From positions 496,001 to 560,000 of the forward strand of contig NZ_NESL01000002.1 in NCBI RefSeq assembly GCF_003063435.1: a stretch of 64,000 bases of DNA. Direction: 5' to 3'. Positions 25,381 through 34,185 of the stretch are shown in pieces. Each line of letters begins with the position of its first letter. Position 1 is the stretch's first letter. Origin of the DNA: Limnohabitans sp. 2KL-1. Its GTDB lineage: Bacteria; Pseudomonadota; Gammaproteobacteria; Burkholderiales; Burkholderiaceae_C. A model generated the notes under the pieces. It was not told where the DNA came from. It ran no database searches and was given only the letters and a program-made list of their open reading frames with translations. The position numbers were made by a program, and so were the translations under genes.

Positions 25381-27231
25381 ATGAACGCCCCCAAATTCCG
25401 CCCCCTGAAGTTCGGCGTCACCCGCGTCACGCTGCGCGACGGCGTGCCCGGCACGCATTACCTGACGGCCGAGCAGCCATTGCAGCCCTTTGCCGAACGC
25501 ATGACCGACCGCCTGCAACATTGGGCACAAACCAAGCCCGAGCACAGCTTCATGGCGCGCCGCGTCAAGCAGGCTGACGGCAGCACTGGCGAATGGAAAC
25601 ACATCACCTATGCCCAAGCTTGGGCCACTGCACGCAGCATTGCGCAAGGATTGATCGACCGCGGCCTGAGTGCCGATCGCCCGGTGGTCATCCTGAGTGA
25701 AAACAGCCTGGAGCACGCGCTGTTGGGTCTGGGCTGCATGCTGGCCGGTGTGCCTTATGTGCCCACCTCGCCACCTTATTCGCTGGTGAGTGTGGACTAC
25801 GACAAGCTCAAGCATGTGCTCAAGACCGTCACGCCCGGCTTGGTGTTTGCGTCTGACGCCCGTTACGCCAAAGCCATTGCAGCCACCGTGGGTGACGACA
25901 TGGAAGTGGTGTTGGTCGAAGGCGGTGTGGATGGCCGCCCAGTCACCCCATTTGGCAGCCTGTGCGCCACGGCGGCCACGCCCGCTGTGGACGCGGCCAT
26001 TGCCGCCACCGGCCCCGACACCATCGTCAAGTTTTTGTTCACCAGCGGCTCGACCAAGCTGCCCAAAGCCGTCATCAACACCCAGCGCCTGTGGTGCGCC
26101 AACCAGCAGCAAATGGCGCAGTCCATGCCGGTGCTCGCCGAAAAAGAACTGGTGCTGGTCGACTGGCTGCCGTGGAACCACACCTTCGGTGGCAACCACA
26201 ACGTGGGCATGACGATCTACCACGGTGGCACGCTCTACATCGACGACGGCAAGCCCACCCCCGCACTGATCGGTGAGACCCTGCGCAACCTGCGCGAGAT
26301 CGCGCCCACGGTGTACTTCAACGTGCCCACCGGCTTTGAAGCGATTGCCAACGCGATGAAAACCGACGACCAACTGCGCAAAACGCTGCTGTCGCGCGTG
26401 CAGATGTTCTTCTACGCCGGTGCCGCATTGGCGCAACCGATCTGGGACAGTCTGTACGAGTCCGAGGAACGCGAAATCGGCGAGCGCATCGTCATGGGCA
26501 CGGGCTTAGGGATGACCGAGTCGGGTCCGTTCGGCATCTTCGTGACCAACCCTTTTGTGCAGGCTGGTGATTTGGGCGTGCCCACCCCCGGCCTGGAACT
26601 CAAGCTGGTGGACATGCAAGGCAAGACCGAGGTGCGTTACCGTGGCCCCAACATCACGCCGGGTTACTGGCGCAACGCCGAAGAAACTGCGGGCGCTTTT
26701 GACGAAGAAGGCTTCTTCAAAACCGGTGACGCGGTCAAGTGGATCGACGAGACCGATGTGCACCTGGGCCTGAAGTTTGACGGCCGCATTGCCGAAGACT
26801 TCAAGCTGGCCACCGGCACTTTTGTGAGCGTGGGCCCGCTGCGCGGCAAGATCATCGCGGCAGGCGCCCCCTACATTCAGGACGCGGTGCTCACCGGCAT
26901 CAACATGAAGGAAGTCGGGGCGATGATTTTCCCGACACCGGCTGTGCGCGCTTTGAGCGGTCTGGGTGCCGATGTACCGATGGCCGATGTGCTGGCCTCG
27001 GCCCCGGTGCTCGCCAAGTTCCAGGACATCGTCAACGAGTTGGCCAAAACCGGCACCGGCAGCGCCAACCGCATTGCACGCCTGTGCCTGCTGTCTGAGC
27101 CGCCCACCATCGACAAGGGCGAGATCACCGACAAGGGCTCGATCAACCAACGCTCGGTGCTGACCCACCGCGCCGACACTGTGGCGGCGCTGCATGAAGG
27201 CACGCTGCACTACATCATCAAACCCCAATGA
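25381..27231 (+). CDS. fcs: Feruloyl-CoA synthetase-like AMP-forming acyl-CoA ligase
   Basis: 616 residues of the ANL superfamily. The P-loop is FTSGSTKLPKAV near residues 220-231, with the core VLVDWLPWNHTFGGNHN, YFNVPTGFEA and TGLGMTESGP, and the C-terminal GEITDKGSINQR lysine region. DWLPWNHTFGGNHN and YIDDGKPTP are strongly characteristic of feruloyl-CoA synthases. It activates a hydroxycinnamic or related aryl acid with ATP and CoA. Its neighbours supply hydratase, dehydrogenase, thiolase and thioesterase. AGGAGA lies 7 nt upstream of the start. A REP-like doublet follows the stop. Confidence 0.84.
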   Translation: MNAPKFRPLKFGVTRVTLRDGVPGTHYLTAEQPLQPFAERMTDRLQHWAQTKPEHSFMARRVKQADGSTGEWKHITYAQAWATARSIAQGLIDRGLSADRPVVILSENSLEHALLGLGCMLAGVPYVPTSPPYSLVSVDYDKLKHVLKTVTPGLVFASDARYAKAIAATVGDDMEVVLVEGGVDGRPVTPFGSLCATAATPAVDAAIAATGPDTIVKFLFTSGSTKLPKAVINTQRLWCANQQQMAQSMPVLAEKELVLVDWLPWNHTFGGNHNVGMTIYHGGTLYIDDGKPTPALIGETLRNLREIAPTVYFNVPTGFEAIANAMKTDDQLRKTLLSRVQMFFYAGAALAQPIWDSLYESEEREIGERIVMGTGLGMTESGPFGIFVTNPFVQAGDLGVPTPGLELKLVDMQGKTEVRYRGPNITPGYWRNAEETAGAFDEEGFFKTGDAVKWIDETDVHLGLKFDGRIAEDFKLATGTFVSVGPLRGKIIAAGAPYIQDAVLTGINMKEVGAMIFPTPAVRALSGLGADVPMADVLASAPVLAKFQDIVNELAKTGTGSANRIARLCLLSEPPTIDKGEITDKGSINQRSVLTHRADTVAALHEGTLHYIIKPQ

Positions 27232-27237
27232 ACTCTC

Positions 27238-27298
27238 TGTAGGCGCTTGCCCTGCAAGCGATAGCCCTCCAGCATCGCTTGCAGGGCAAGCTCCTACA
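27238..27298. repeat. REP-like inverted doublet, family A
   Basis: Two 25-nt arms (27238-27262 and 27274-27298) are reverse complements with one mismatch, around an 11-nt loop. Each arm is itself a small palindrome, GCTTGCCCTGCAAGC, with outer TGTAGG and CCTACA ends. This is the build of REP/BIME elements known from gammaproteobacteria. It lies between fcs and the thiolase gene and could stabilise or end part of the transcript. A degraded relative is at 31208-31251. Confidence 0.75.
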
Positions 27299-27318
27299 AA
27301 AAAATCGAAAGAACCAAC

Positions 27319-28569
27319 ATGGCCTCCAAAGGATTTTTCAACGCGTTTGCCGATGTGTGGATGCACGAAGGTGTGCGCACGCCCATGGTCGATTACTGCG
27401 GTGCACTGGGCCACATCTCGCCCACCGACCTGGGCATCAAGGCCGCCCGCGAAGCTTTGAAGCGCGCAGGCATTGCCCCCACCGACATCGGCTCGGTCAT
27501 CACCGGCAACATGGCCCCTGGCGACTTTGACCAGTTCTTTTTGCCCCGCCACATCGGTCTGTACGCCGGTGTGCCGCCAGAAGTCCCTGCCATCATGACC
27601 CAGCGCATTTGCGGCACCGGCTTTGAACTGTTTCGCCAAGCGGGTGAGCAGATCGAAGCGGGCGTGTGCGATGCGGCGCTGGTGGTCGGCACCGAGAGCA
27701 TGACGCGCAACCCGATTGCGGCCTTTGACCACCGCACCGGCTTCAAGCTGGGCGCGCCCGTGGGCTTCAAGGACTACATGTGGGAAGCACTGAAAGACCC
27801 GGCCGCTGGCATCAACATGATCCAGACGGCCGAGAACCTGGCCAAGAAATACAACATCACCCGCGAAGAAGTGGACCAATTCGCGTCAGACTCGTTTGCC
27901 AAGGCCGTGGCGGCGCAAGCTGCCGGTTTCCATGCGGGCGAAATCGTGCCTGTGGTCACCGAAAAGTTTGAACTCGACGGCTACAAAGCCCGTGGCATCA
28001 AATTGCAAGGCAAGCTCACCGAAGTGGCCACCGACACGCACCCCCGCATCTCGCCCCCCGAGGTGCTGGCCAAACTCAAATCCGTCTACGAAGGCGGCGT
28101 GCAAACAGGTGGCAACAGCTCAGCCTTGGTCGATGCAGCGGCTGCTTGCGTGGTCACCTCTGGCTCTTTTGCCAAAGCACAAGGCAAAAAGCCGCTGGCC
28201 CGCGTGGTCGCCGCCGCCGCTGTGGGCGTGCCGCCCGAAATCATGGGCATTGGCCCGGCCCCGGCAATCCGTTTGTTGCTGGAACGCACCGGCCTCACTC
28301 TGGAGCAGATTGGCCGCTTCGAAATCAACGAAGCCCAAGGCGCGCAGACGCTGGCCGTGGGCCGCGAGCTGGGCCTTGACTTGGCCAAGCTCAACGTCAA
28401 CGGCGGCGCGATTGCGCTGGGCCATCCGCTGGCCGCGACGGGCGTGCGCCTGACGATCACGCTGGCGCGTGAACTCCAGCGCTCCGGCTTGCGCTATGGC
28501 ATCTCGAGCGCCTGCGTGGGTGGCGGTCAGGGCATTGCGCTCTTGATCGAAAACCCGGAAGGCAAGTGA
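27319..28569 (+). CDS. Thiolase (acyl-CoA C-acyltransferase) for side-chain cleavage
   Basis: 416 residues. The catalytic residues of thiolases are present: C98 in QRICGTG, H369 in IALGHPLAATG and C399 in SSACVGGGQG. It should cleave the beta-ketoacyl-CoA made by the dehydrogenase encoded next, releasing acetyl-CoA and an aryl-CoA. Annotators may call it acetyl-CoA acetyltransferase; the context of a feruloyl-CoA synthetase-like ligase and a 4-hydroxybenzoyl-CoA-type thioesterase supports an aryl substrate. The N-terminus is unusually long before the first motif (MASKGFFNAFADVWMHEGV). Confidence 0.86.
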   Translation: MASKGFFNAFADVWMHEGVRTPMVDYCGALGHISPTDLGIKAAREALKRAGIAPTDIGSVITGNMAPGDFDQFFLPRHIGLYAGVPPEVPAIMTQRICGTGFELFRQAGEQIEAGVCDAALVVGTESMTRNPIAAFDHRTGFKLGAPVGFKDYMWEALKDPAAGINMIQTAENLAKKYNITREEVDQFASDSFAKAVAAQAAGFHAGEIVPVVTEKFELDGYKARGIKLQGKLTEVATDTHPRISPPEVLAKLKSVYEGGVQTGGNSSALVDAAAACVVTSGSFAKAQGKKPLARVVAAAAVGVPPEIMGIGPAPAIRLLLERTGLTLEQIGRFEINEAQGAQTLAVGRELGLDLAKLNVNGGAIALGHPLAATGVRLTITLARELQRSGLRYGISSACVGGGQGIALLIENPEGK

Positions 28570-28578
28570 ACTGAATTT

Positions 28579-28640
28579 GTAGGTCGGTGGCTTCAGCCCC
28601 GACAAGTCCCCGAAACGTCGGAGCTGAAGCTCCGACCTAC
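28579..28640. repeat. REP-like inverted doublet, family B
   Basis: Arms at 28579-28603 and 28617-28640 are inverted copies with one indel and two mismatches, around a 13-nt loop. The right arm alone folds as GTCGGAGC-TGAA-GCTCCGAC. The ends read GTAGGTCGG and CCGACCTAC. It fills the gap between the thiolase stop and the dehydrogenase leader. A second copy is at 45961-46035. Confidence 0.75.
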
Positions 28641-28658
28641 TCTAAAAAAGGTACTGAC

Positions 28659-29444
28659 ATGAACATCCAAGGACAAGCAGCACTGGTCACCGGCGGCGGT
28701 TCCGGTTTGGGCGAGGCCACCGCACGCGAACTGGCCCGACTGGGCGCCAAGGTCGCGGTGCTCGACCTCAACATGGACAACGCCGAGCGCGTGGCCAAAG
28801 ATATTTGCGCGCAATTTGGAAACGGCTGCGCCGTAGCCGTCAAATGCAATGTGAGCGATCCGGACAGCATGCAGCAGGCCATCGAGACCGCAGCCGCTGC
28901 GCACGGTCCGGCCCGCATCCTGATGCAAATTGCCGGCATTGGCTCGGCCAAGCGCGTGGTCGGCAAAGACGGCAACGCCGCTCCGCTGGAAGACTTCGCC
29001 AAGGTGATCAACGTCAACCTGATCGGCACCTACAACGCGGCCCGCCTGTTTGCCGCCGCCTGCGCCAAGCTCGACCCGATGGAAGACGGTGCACGTGGCG
29101 TGATGGTCTTCACCGCTTCGGTCGCTGCGTTCGATGGCCAGGTCGGCCAACAGGCTTACAGCGCCTCGAAGGCGGGCGTGGCAGGCATGACCCTGCCCAT
29201 GGCGCGCGATTTGGCGCAACACGGCATCCGCGTTTGCACCATCGCCCCCGGTCTGTTCAAGACGCCTCTCTTGGCCAGCTTGCCCGAGCCGGTGCAGCAG
29301 TCTCTGGCGGCCAGCATCCCCTTCCCCGCACGCCTGGGCAAGCCCAGCGAATTTGCCGAGCTGGCCTGTCACATCGTGCACAACGACCACCTGAACGGCG
29401 AAGTGATTCGCTTGGACGGCGCTTTGCGCATGGCACCTCGCTGA
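28659..29444 (+). CDS. SDR-family 3-hydroxyacyl-CoA dehydrogenase
   Basis: 261 residues, classical short-chain dehydrogenase. The NAD-binding loop is TGGGSGLG (11-18), D36 selects NAD, and the catalytic set is S154, Y167 and K171 (YSASK). It resembles the type II 3-hydroxyacyl-CoA dehydrogenase group (HSD10-like), including the C-terminal FPARLGKPSEFA. In this cluster it would oxidise the beta-hydroxy-arylpropanoyl-CoA before thiolysis. ATG 28659 is chosen; the frame is open to 28587 but runs through the REP element. It ends 5 bp before a heptad-repeat hairpin. Confidence 0.86.
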   Translation: MNIQGQAALVTGGGSGLGEATARELARLGAKVAVLDLNMDNAERVAKDICAQFGNGCAVAVKCNVSDPDSMQQAIETAAAAHGPARILMQIAGIGSAKRVVGKDGNAAPLEDFAKVINVNLIGTYNAARLFAAACAKLDPMEDGARGVMVFTASVAAFDGQVGQQAYSASKAGVAGMTLPMARDLAQHGIRVCTIAPGLFKTPLLASLPEPVQQSLAASIPFPARLGKPSEFAELACHIVHNDHLNGEVIRLDGALRMAPR

Positions 29445-29449
29445 TGCCC

Positions 29450-29555
29450 GTTGAGCGTTCAGCGTTCAGCGTTTGGCGTTTGGCGTGAAACACAACTCGA
29501 ACCTGAAACGAACACTCAACGTCCAACCCTGAACCCTGAACGCTCAACGCTCAAC
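29450..29555. repeat. Heptad-repeat inverted element 1 (solo hairpin)
   Basis: Five in-register 7-mers of GTTGAGC type (29450-29484: GTTGAGC, GTTCAGC twice, GTTTGGC twice) face six 7-mers of the complementary type (29514-29555, such as CCTGAAC and GCTCAAC) across a 29-nt loop. The RNA could form an imperfect 35-bp hairpin. It occupies the space between the dehydrogenase stop and the thioesterase start. Related elements are at 34913-35079 and 42793-43183. Confidence 0.8.
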
Positions 29556-29570
29556 GTTAACGAAAAACCC

Positions 29571-29987
29571 ATGAAAACCGTTGTTTACGAAGTGCAAGTG
29601 ATGTTCGGTGACTGCGATCCCGCAGGCATCGTCTTCTTCCCCAATTTTTCCAAATGGATGGACGCCTCGTCCTTGAACTTCTTTGTGAAGTGCGGCGTAC
29701 CGCCTTGGCGCGAGCTGGTCAAGACACGCGGCATCATCGGCACACCGCTGTTGGAGATCAACACCAAGTTCATCCGCCCCGCCACCTATGGCGAAACCCT
29801 GCAGGTGCACACCAGCGTGCAAGAGTGGCGCGAGAAGGTCATCGTGCACAAGCATGTGGTCATGCGTGGCGACACGGTGCTGTGCGAAGGCACCGAAGTG
29901 CGCGCTTTTTGCATCAAGCACCCCGAAGACCCGGACCGCATCAAAGCCATCCCCGTGCCCGAAGACATCAAGGCCTTGTGCTCCTGA
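29571..29987 (+). CDS. 4-hydroxybenzoyl-CoA-type acyl-CoA thioesterase
   Basis: 138 residues, a single hotdog domain. GDCDPAGIVFFPNFSKWMD (residues about 13-31) matches the 4-hydroxybenzoyl-CoA thioesterase signature with its catalytic aspartate. It would release aryl acids (4-hydroxybenzoate, vanillate) from the aryl-CoA left by the thiolase. The start ATG 29571 follows the heptad element; upstream in-frame sequence consists of translated heptads and is not expected to be coding. It is followed 77 bp later by a solute-binding-protein gene. Confidence 0.87.
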   Translation: MKTVVYEVQVMFGDCDPAGIVFFPNFSKWMDASSLNFFVKCGVPPWRELVKTRGIIGTPLLEINTKFIRPATYGETLQVHTSVQEWREKVIVHKHVVMRGDTVLCEGTEVRAFCIKHPEDPDRIKAIPVPEDIKALCS

Positions 29988-30064
29988 CCCGGGCATTGGC
30001 GCTGTTCAACCCTTTCGTTTTCCCCTAACCTGTGTTTTCCAACCCACCCTCCGAAGAGACAAGC

Positions 30065-31198
30065 ATGCAACTCAAGAAAACCCTGCTGGCTTTGGCCATC
30101 ACCGCCGTGTCCAGCACCGCTGCGCTGGCTGACATCAAGATCGGCGTGAGCCTGTCGCTGACCGGTCCCGGCTCCGGCCTGGGCATCCCGATGCAAAAAC
30201 AGCTGCAACTGTTTCCCAAGACCCTGGGCGGTGAAAAAGTCCAGTTGATCATCTTGGACGATGCCACCGATCCCGGCAAAGGCGCAGCCAATGCCCGCCG
30301 CTTTGTGACCGAAGACAAGGTTGACCTGATCTTTGGCTCCTGCATCACCGCTGTGGCCGCGGCCATGACCGACATCGCCTCTGAAGCTGGCACGGTCCAA
30401 ATCGCGGGCTCGCCCGTGGGCGTGCCACCAGGCAAAGACAAGTGGCTGTTCCGCCTGCCCCAGTCCAACACCGTGATGGGCCACGCCGTGGTTGAGCACA
30501 TGAAAAAGCAGGGCGTCAAGACCGTCGGCTTTTTGGGCTACACCGACGCCTATGGCCAACAGTGGCTGGACGCGGTCGGCCCCATGCTGGACAAGGCCGG
30601 CATCAAGCTGGTGGGCACCGAGCGTTTTGCGCGCACCGACACCAGCGTGACCCCGCAAGCCCTGAAGCTGACCTCTGCCAACCCCGACGCCATGTTGGTG
30701 GTGGCCTCGGGTTCCGGCGCAGCCATGCCGCAAATGGGCCTGGTCGAGCGCGGCTACAAAGGCAAGGTCTACCAGACGCACGCTGCGGCCACGCCTGATC
30801 TGGCCCGCGTCGGCGGCAAATCGGTGGAAGGCACTTTTGTGGTCTCCGGCCCCGCGCTCTTGGGTGACCAGTTGCCCGACAACCACCCTTCCAAGAAACT
30901 GGCTCTGGACTTCGTGCAGAAGTTTGAAAAAGAGTTCGGCGCGAATTCACGCAACCAGTTCGCAGGCCATTCCTATGACTTCCAGGTGGCCACGGAAAAA
31001 GCCATTCCCCTGGCACTCAAGAAAGCCAAACCCGGCACGCCCGAGTTCCGTGCTGCCGTGCGTGACAGCCTGGAGACCATGGGCCGCACCGTGTTCGCGC
31101 ACGGCGTGATGAACTGGACACCCGCTGACCACTGGGGCTACACACTGGAAACAGGCGTGATGACCAAAGTCGTTGACGGCAAGTTCAAGGTCGAATAA
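30065..31198 (+). CDS. ABC importer solute-binding protein of the phenylpropanoid cluster
   Basis: 377 residues. A signal peptide (LKKTLLALAITAVSSTAALA) is followed by DIKIGVSLSLTGPGSGLGIP, the Peripla_BP_6 fold. GAAGAGAC lies just upstream of the ATG. It should capture the hydroxycinnamate-type substrate for the LivH and LivM-LivG/LivF proteins encoded next. The close paralog at 21070-22236 shares the N-terminal motif and spacing, so the two may use the same permease with different ligands. Confidence 0.87.
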   Translation: MQLKKTLLALAITAVSSTAALADIKIGVSLSLTGPGSGLGIPMQKQLQLFPKTLGGEKVQLIILDDATDPGKGAANARRFVTEDKVDLIFGSCITAVAAAMTDIASEAGTVQIAGSPVGVPPGKDKWLFRLPQSNTVMGHAVVEHMKKQGVKTVGFLGYTDAYGQQWLDAVGPMLDKAGIKLVGTERFARTDTSVTPQALKLTSANPDAMLVVASGSGAAMPQMGLVERGYKGKVYQTHAAATPDLARVGGKSVEGTFVVSGPALLGDQLPDNHPSKKLALDFVQKFEKEFGANSRNQFAGHSYDFQVATEKAIPLALKKAKPGTPEFRAAVRDSLETMGRTVFAHGVMNWTPADHWGYTLETGVMTKVVDGKFKVE

Positions 31199-31207
31199 GA
31201 CCTGACC

Positions 31208-31251
31208 ATCGCTTGCAGGGGATCTCTTGTCAGAGCCAGCCCCTGCGAGTG
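31208..31251. repeat. Degenerate REP-like hairpin, family A
   Basis: ATCGCTTGCAGGGG (31208-31221) faces CCCCTGCGAGTG (31240-31251). The left arm matches the right arm of the element at 27274-27298 for its first 13 bases, so this looks like a decayed copy. It lies right after the binding-protein gene, a common place for a transcript-stabilising hairpin. Confidence 0.55.
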
Positions 31252-31260
31252 AACAACGCT

Positions 31261-31325
31261 TTTGCACAAGACCCGCCCTGCTGGCGGAGGATGTAAGACA
31301 TCTCCCGCAGGCGGTCTTGTGCAAA
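31261..31325. repeat. Long hairpin between binding protein and permease genes
   Basis: TTTGCACAAGACC plus CGCC (31261-31277) faces GGCGGTCTTGTGCAAA (31310-31325), with one bulged base and a 32-nt loop that itself has a small CCCGCC/GGCGG-type pairing. Together with 31208-31251 it forms two consecutive hairpins that could protect the upstream mRNA and reduce read-through into the permease genes. Confidence 0.6.
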
Positions 31326-31363
31326 CAGCCCAATGGCTCTTCCGTTTTTTCCCAAGGCTTTCC

Positions 31364-32404
31364 ATGGACTTCTCCATCGCCAGCATCTTGCTGCTTGACG
31401 GTGTCACCAACGGTGCGATCTATGCCCTGCTCGGGCTGGCCACTGTGCTGGTCTTCACCGTCACCCGCGTGATCTTCATCCCGCAAGGCGAATTTGTCGC
31501 CTACGGCGCTTTGACCCTCGCCATGCTGCAAACCGGCAAGACGCCCGGCACGGTCTGGCTGCTGCTGATCCTGGCCGGCGTGGCCGCCTTGATGGAGTTG
31601 GTCGAGCGCTGGCGTCACCATGGCAAGCCCCTGCGCGCACTGCGCGCAGCCTTGAAGACTTTGGTGTTTCCGGTGATCGTGTCCGTGCTGGCCATCTGGG
31701 CAGCGCCGCAAATGTTTCCGCTGTGGTCGCAGGCCTTGCTGAGCGTGGCCATCGTTACCGCATTCGGCCCGCTGGTCTACCGCGTGGCCTACCAGTCGCT
31801 TGAAGCTGCTACCCCTTTGGTGCTGCTGATCGTGTCGGTCGGCGTGCATTTCGCCATGACCGGTCTGGGCCTGCTGTTCTTTGGCGCAGAAGGCTTTCGC
31901 AACCCGCCGTTCTGGGACGAGCGTTTTGCCCTCGGCCCCGTCATGCTCTCGGGTCAGACCGTGATCATCTTCGGCGTCTCGCTGGCCCTGATCGTGTTGC
32001 TGTGGCTTTACTTTGAGCGCTCCTTGCGCGGTAAAGCCTTGCGCGCCACCGCCGTCAACCGCACCGGCGCACGCCTGATGGGCATCTCCAGCCACACCTC
32101 TGGCCAGTTGACCTTCCTCATGGCCGCCCTGATCGGGGCCTTGTCGGGTCTGCTCATTGGCCCCACCACCACCGTGTTTTACGACTCGGGCTTTTTGATC
32201 GGCCTCAAAGGTTTTGTGGCCGCCGTCATTGGCGGTCTGGCCAGCTACCCTGGTGCCTTGGTGGGTGCCCTGTTCGTGGGCATCGTGGAAGCGTTTGGCG
32301 CTTTCTGGGCCAGCGCCTTCAAAGAGGTGATCGTCTTCACCCTCATCTTGCCCATCCTCCTCGTGCGCTCCTTGCGCAGTGGCCATTCGGACGAGGAACA
32401 CTGA
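31364..32404 (+). CDS. Branched-chain-type ABC importer permease LivH
   Basis: 346 residues, with eight to nine membrane helices. It starts [20 protein letters not shown] and contains [20 protein letters not shown], the LivH counterpart of the NLAHG motif. It is longer than the usual 290-300 because of an insert of about 50 residues (around 68-120, [20 protein letters not shown]) between early helices. ATG 31364 is chosen; the open frame upstream covers the hairpin region. The next gene starts 1 nt after its stop. Confidence 0.84.
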   Translation: MDFSIASILLLDGVTNGAIYALLGLATVLVFTVTRVIFIPQGEFVAYGALTLAMLQTGKTPGTVWLLLILAGVAALMELVERWRHHGKPLRALRAALKTLVFPVIVSVLAIWAAPQMFPLWSQALLSVAIVTAFGPLVYRVAYQSLEAATPLVLLIVSVGVHFAMTGLGLLFFGAEGFRNPPFWDERFALGPVMLSGQTVIIFGVSLALIVLLWLYFERSLRGKALRATAVNRTGARLMGISSHTSGQLTFLMAALIGALSGLLIGPTTTVFYDSGFLIGLKGFVAAVIGGLASYPGALVGALFVGIVEAFGAFWASAFKEVIVFTLILPILLVRSLRSGHSDEEH

Positions 32405-32405
32405 C

Positions 32406-34184
32406 ATGAACAAACAAAAACTCTCCATCTGGCTGCTTGCTGCAGCGGTCCCGCTGATCGCGCTGGCCCCGCTGCCCGACTTCTGGATCGCCCAGCTCAA
32501 CTACATCGGCCTTTACGCCCTGGTCTGTCTGGGCCTGGTGCTGCTGACCGGCGTGGGCGGCCTGACCTCTTTCGGGCAAGCGGCCTTTGTGGGCATTGGT
32601 GCCTACACCACCGCCTGGCTCACGCTGAACACCGGCATGTCGCCCTGGCTGACCCTGTTTGTGGGCCTGGGCCTGACCGCCGCCAGCGCGCTGCTGGTGG
32701 GTTTCATCACGCTGCGCATGTCAGGCCACTACCTGCCACTGGCCACCATCGCCTGGGGCCTGGCCCTGTATTACCTGATGGGCAATCTGGACGCACTGGG
32801 CAAATACGACGGCCTGCTGGGCCTCAAAAGCCTGTCGATCCCATGGATGAACGGCAGCATCGACATCGGCCAGGGACGCCTGTTCTTTGTGCTGACCTGG
32901 GCCATCCTGATCGCAGGTGCTGTGGCCCTGCTCAACCTGCTGGATTCGCGTCCGGGCCGGGCGATTCGCTCGCTCAAGGGGGGCTCGCAAATGGCCGAGG
33001 CCATGGGCATCAGCACCTTCCGCTACAAAGTCACGATCTTCGTCATCGCGGCCCTGTTCGCTTCGGTGGCGGGCTGGTTGTTGGCACACTTTCAGCGCAC
33101 CGTCAACCCCTCGGCCTTTGGCCTGAAGATGGGCATCGAGTACCTGTTCATGGCCGTGATCGGCGGCGTGGGCCATGTCTGGGGTGCCATCGTGGGGGCT
33201 GCCCTGATCAAACTGCTGGACGATTACCTGCAAGTGGCCTTGCCCGCACTGATCGGCACCAGCGGCAGCTACGAAGTCATCGTGTTCGGCGTGGCCATGG
33301 TGCTGGTGCTCAAGTACTTGCCCGATGGCCTGTGGTCGGTGGTGGCACGCAAGCTGCCCAAAGCACCGCGCCACGTCGACTGGCAAAACGCCGCCGAATT
33401 GCCAGCGCGCAGCAAACCGGCCATGGGCGATGTGGTGCTCAAAGTGGACAAAATCCGCAAGCAATTTGGCGGTCTGGTGGCGGTCAACGACATCAGCTTT
33501 GACATCGGTGCCGGGCAAATCGTCGGCCTGATCGGCCCCAACGGTGCAGGCAAGTCCACCACTTTCAACCTGATCACCGGCGTGCTGTCCAAAACCAGCG
33601 GCCAGGTGCTGTTTCGCGGCCAGGACATCAGCGCCCTGCCTTCACGCGACATCTCGCGCCAAGGCATGGCCCGCACCTTCCAGCACGTCAAGATGATCCC
33701 TGACATGACCGTGCTCGAAAACGTGGCGCTGGGGGCTTACACCCGAGGCAGCAGTGGCGTGGTCTCTTCGATGCTGCGCACCAACAAATCCGAAGAGCAG
33801 CGCATGATGAAGGAAGCCCAGCGCCAGCTCGAGCGCATCGGCATGGGGGCCTATCTGCACGAACAAGCTGGCAACCTGGCCATGGGGCCGCAACGCCTGA
33901 TGGAAATCGCGCGCGCCCTGTGCTGCGACCCGGCCTTGCTGCTGCTGGACGAGCCCGCTGCTGGCCTGCGCCACAAGGAAAAACAAGGCCTGGCCGCCGT
34001 GCTGCGCCAACTGCAAGGTGAAGGCATGAGCATCTTGCTGGTCGAACACGACATGGACCTGGTGATGGACGTGTGCGATCACCTGGTGGTGATGGAATTT
34101 GGCACCTTGCTCACACGCGGCACGCCCGCCGAAGTGCAGGCCAACCCCGCTGTGCGCGCCGCTTATCTGGGAACGGAACACTGA
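32406..34184 (+). CDS. LivM-LivG fusion: ABC importer permease with C-terminal ATPase
   Basis: 592 residues. Residues 1-310 form a LivM-type permease (VGGLTSFGQAAFVGIGAYTT near 50-69; GGVGHVWGAIVGAALIK near 256). After a linker (about 311-340) a complete LivG-type ATPase follows: Walker A GPNGAGKS at 377-384, signature region NLAMGPQRLMEIAR and Walker B LLLLDEPAAGL. The fusion fixes one ATPase to the membrane subunit; the separate LivF downstream completes the ATPase pair. Start ATG 32406, 1 nt after livH. Such fusions are known but uncommon in this family. Confidence 0.88.
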   Translation: MNKQKLSIWLLAAAVPLIALAPLPDFWIAQLNYIGLYALVCLGLVLLTGVGGLTSFGQAAFVGIGAYTTAWLTLNTGMSPWLTLFVGLGLTAASALLVGFITLRMSGHYLPLATIAWGLALYYLMGNLDALGKYDGLLGLKSLSIPWMNGSIDIGQGRLFFVLTWAILIAGAVALLNLLDSRPGRAIRSLKGGSQMAEAMGISTFRYKVTIFVIAALFASVAGWLLAHFQRTVNPSAFGLKMGIEYLFMAVIGGVGHVWGAIVGAALIKLLDDYLQVALPALIGTSGSYEVIVFGVAMVLVLKYLPDGLWSVVARKLPKAPRHVDWQNAAELPARSKPAMGDVVLKVDKIRKQFGGLVAVNDISFDIGAGQIVGLIGPNGAGKSTTFNLITGVLSKTSGQVLFRGQDISALPSRDISRQGMARTFQHVKMIPDMTVLENVALGAYTRGSSGVVSSMLRTNKSEEQRMMKEAQRQLERIGMGAYLHEQAGNLAMGPQRLMEIARALCCDPALLLLDEPAAGLRHKEKQGLAAVLRQLQGEGMSILLVEHDMDLVMDVCDHLVVMEFGTLLTRGTPAEVQANPAVRAAYLGTEH

Positions 34185-34185
34185 C

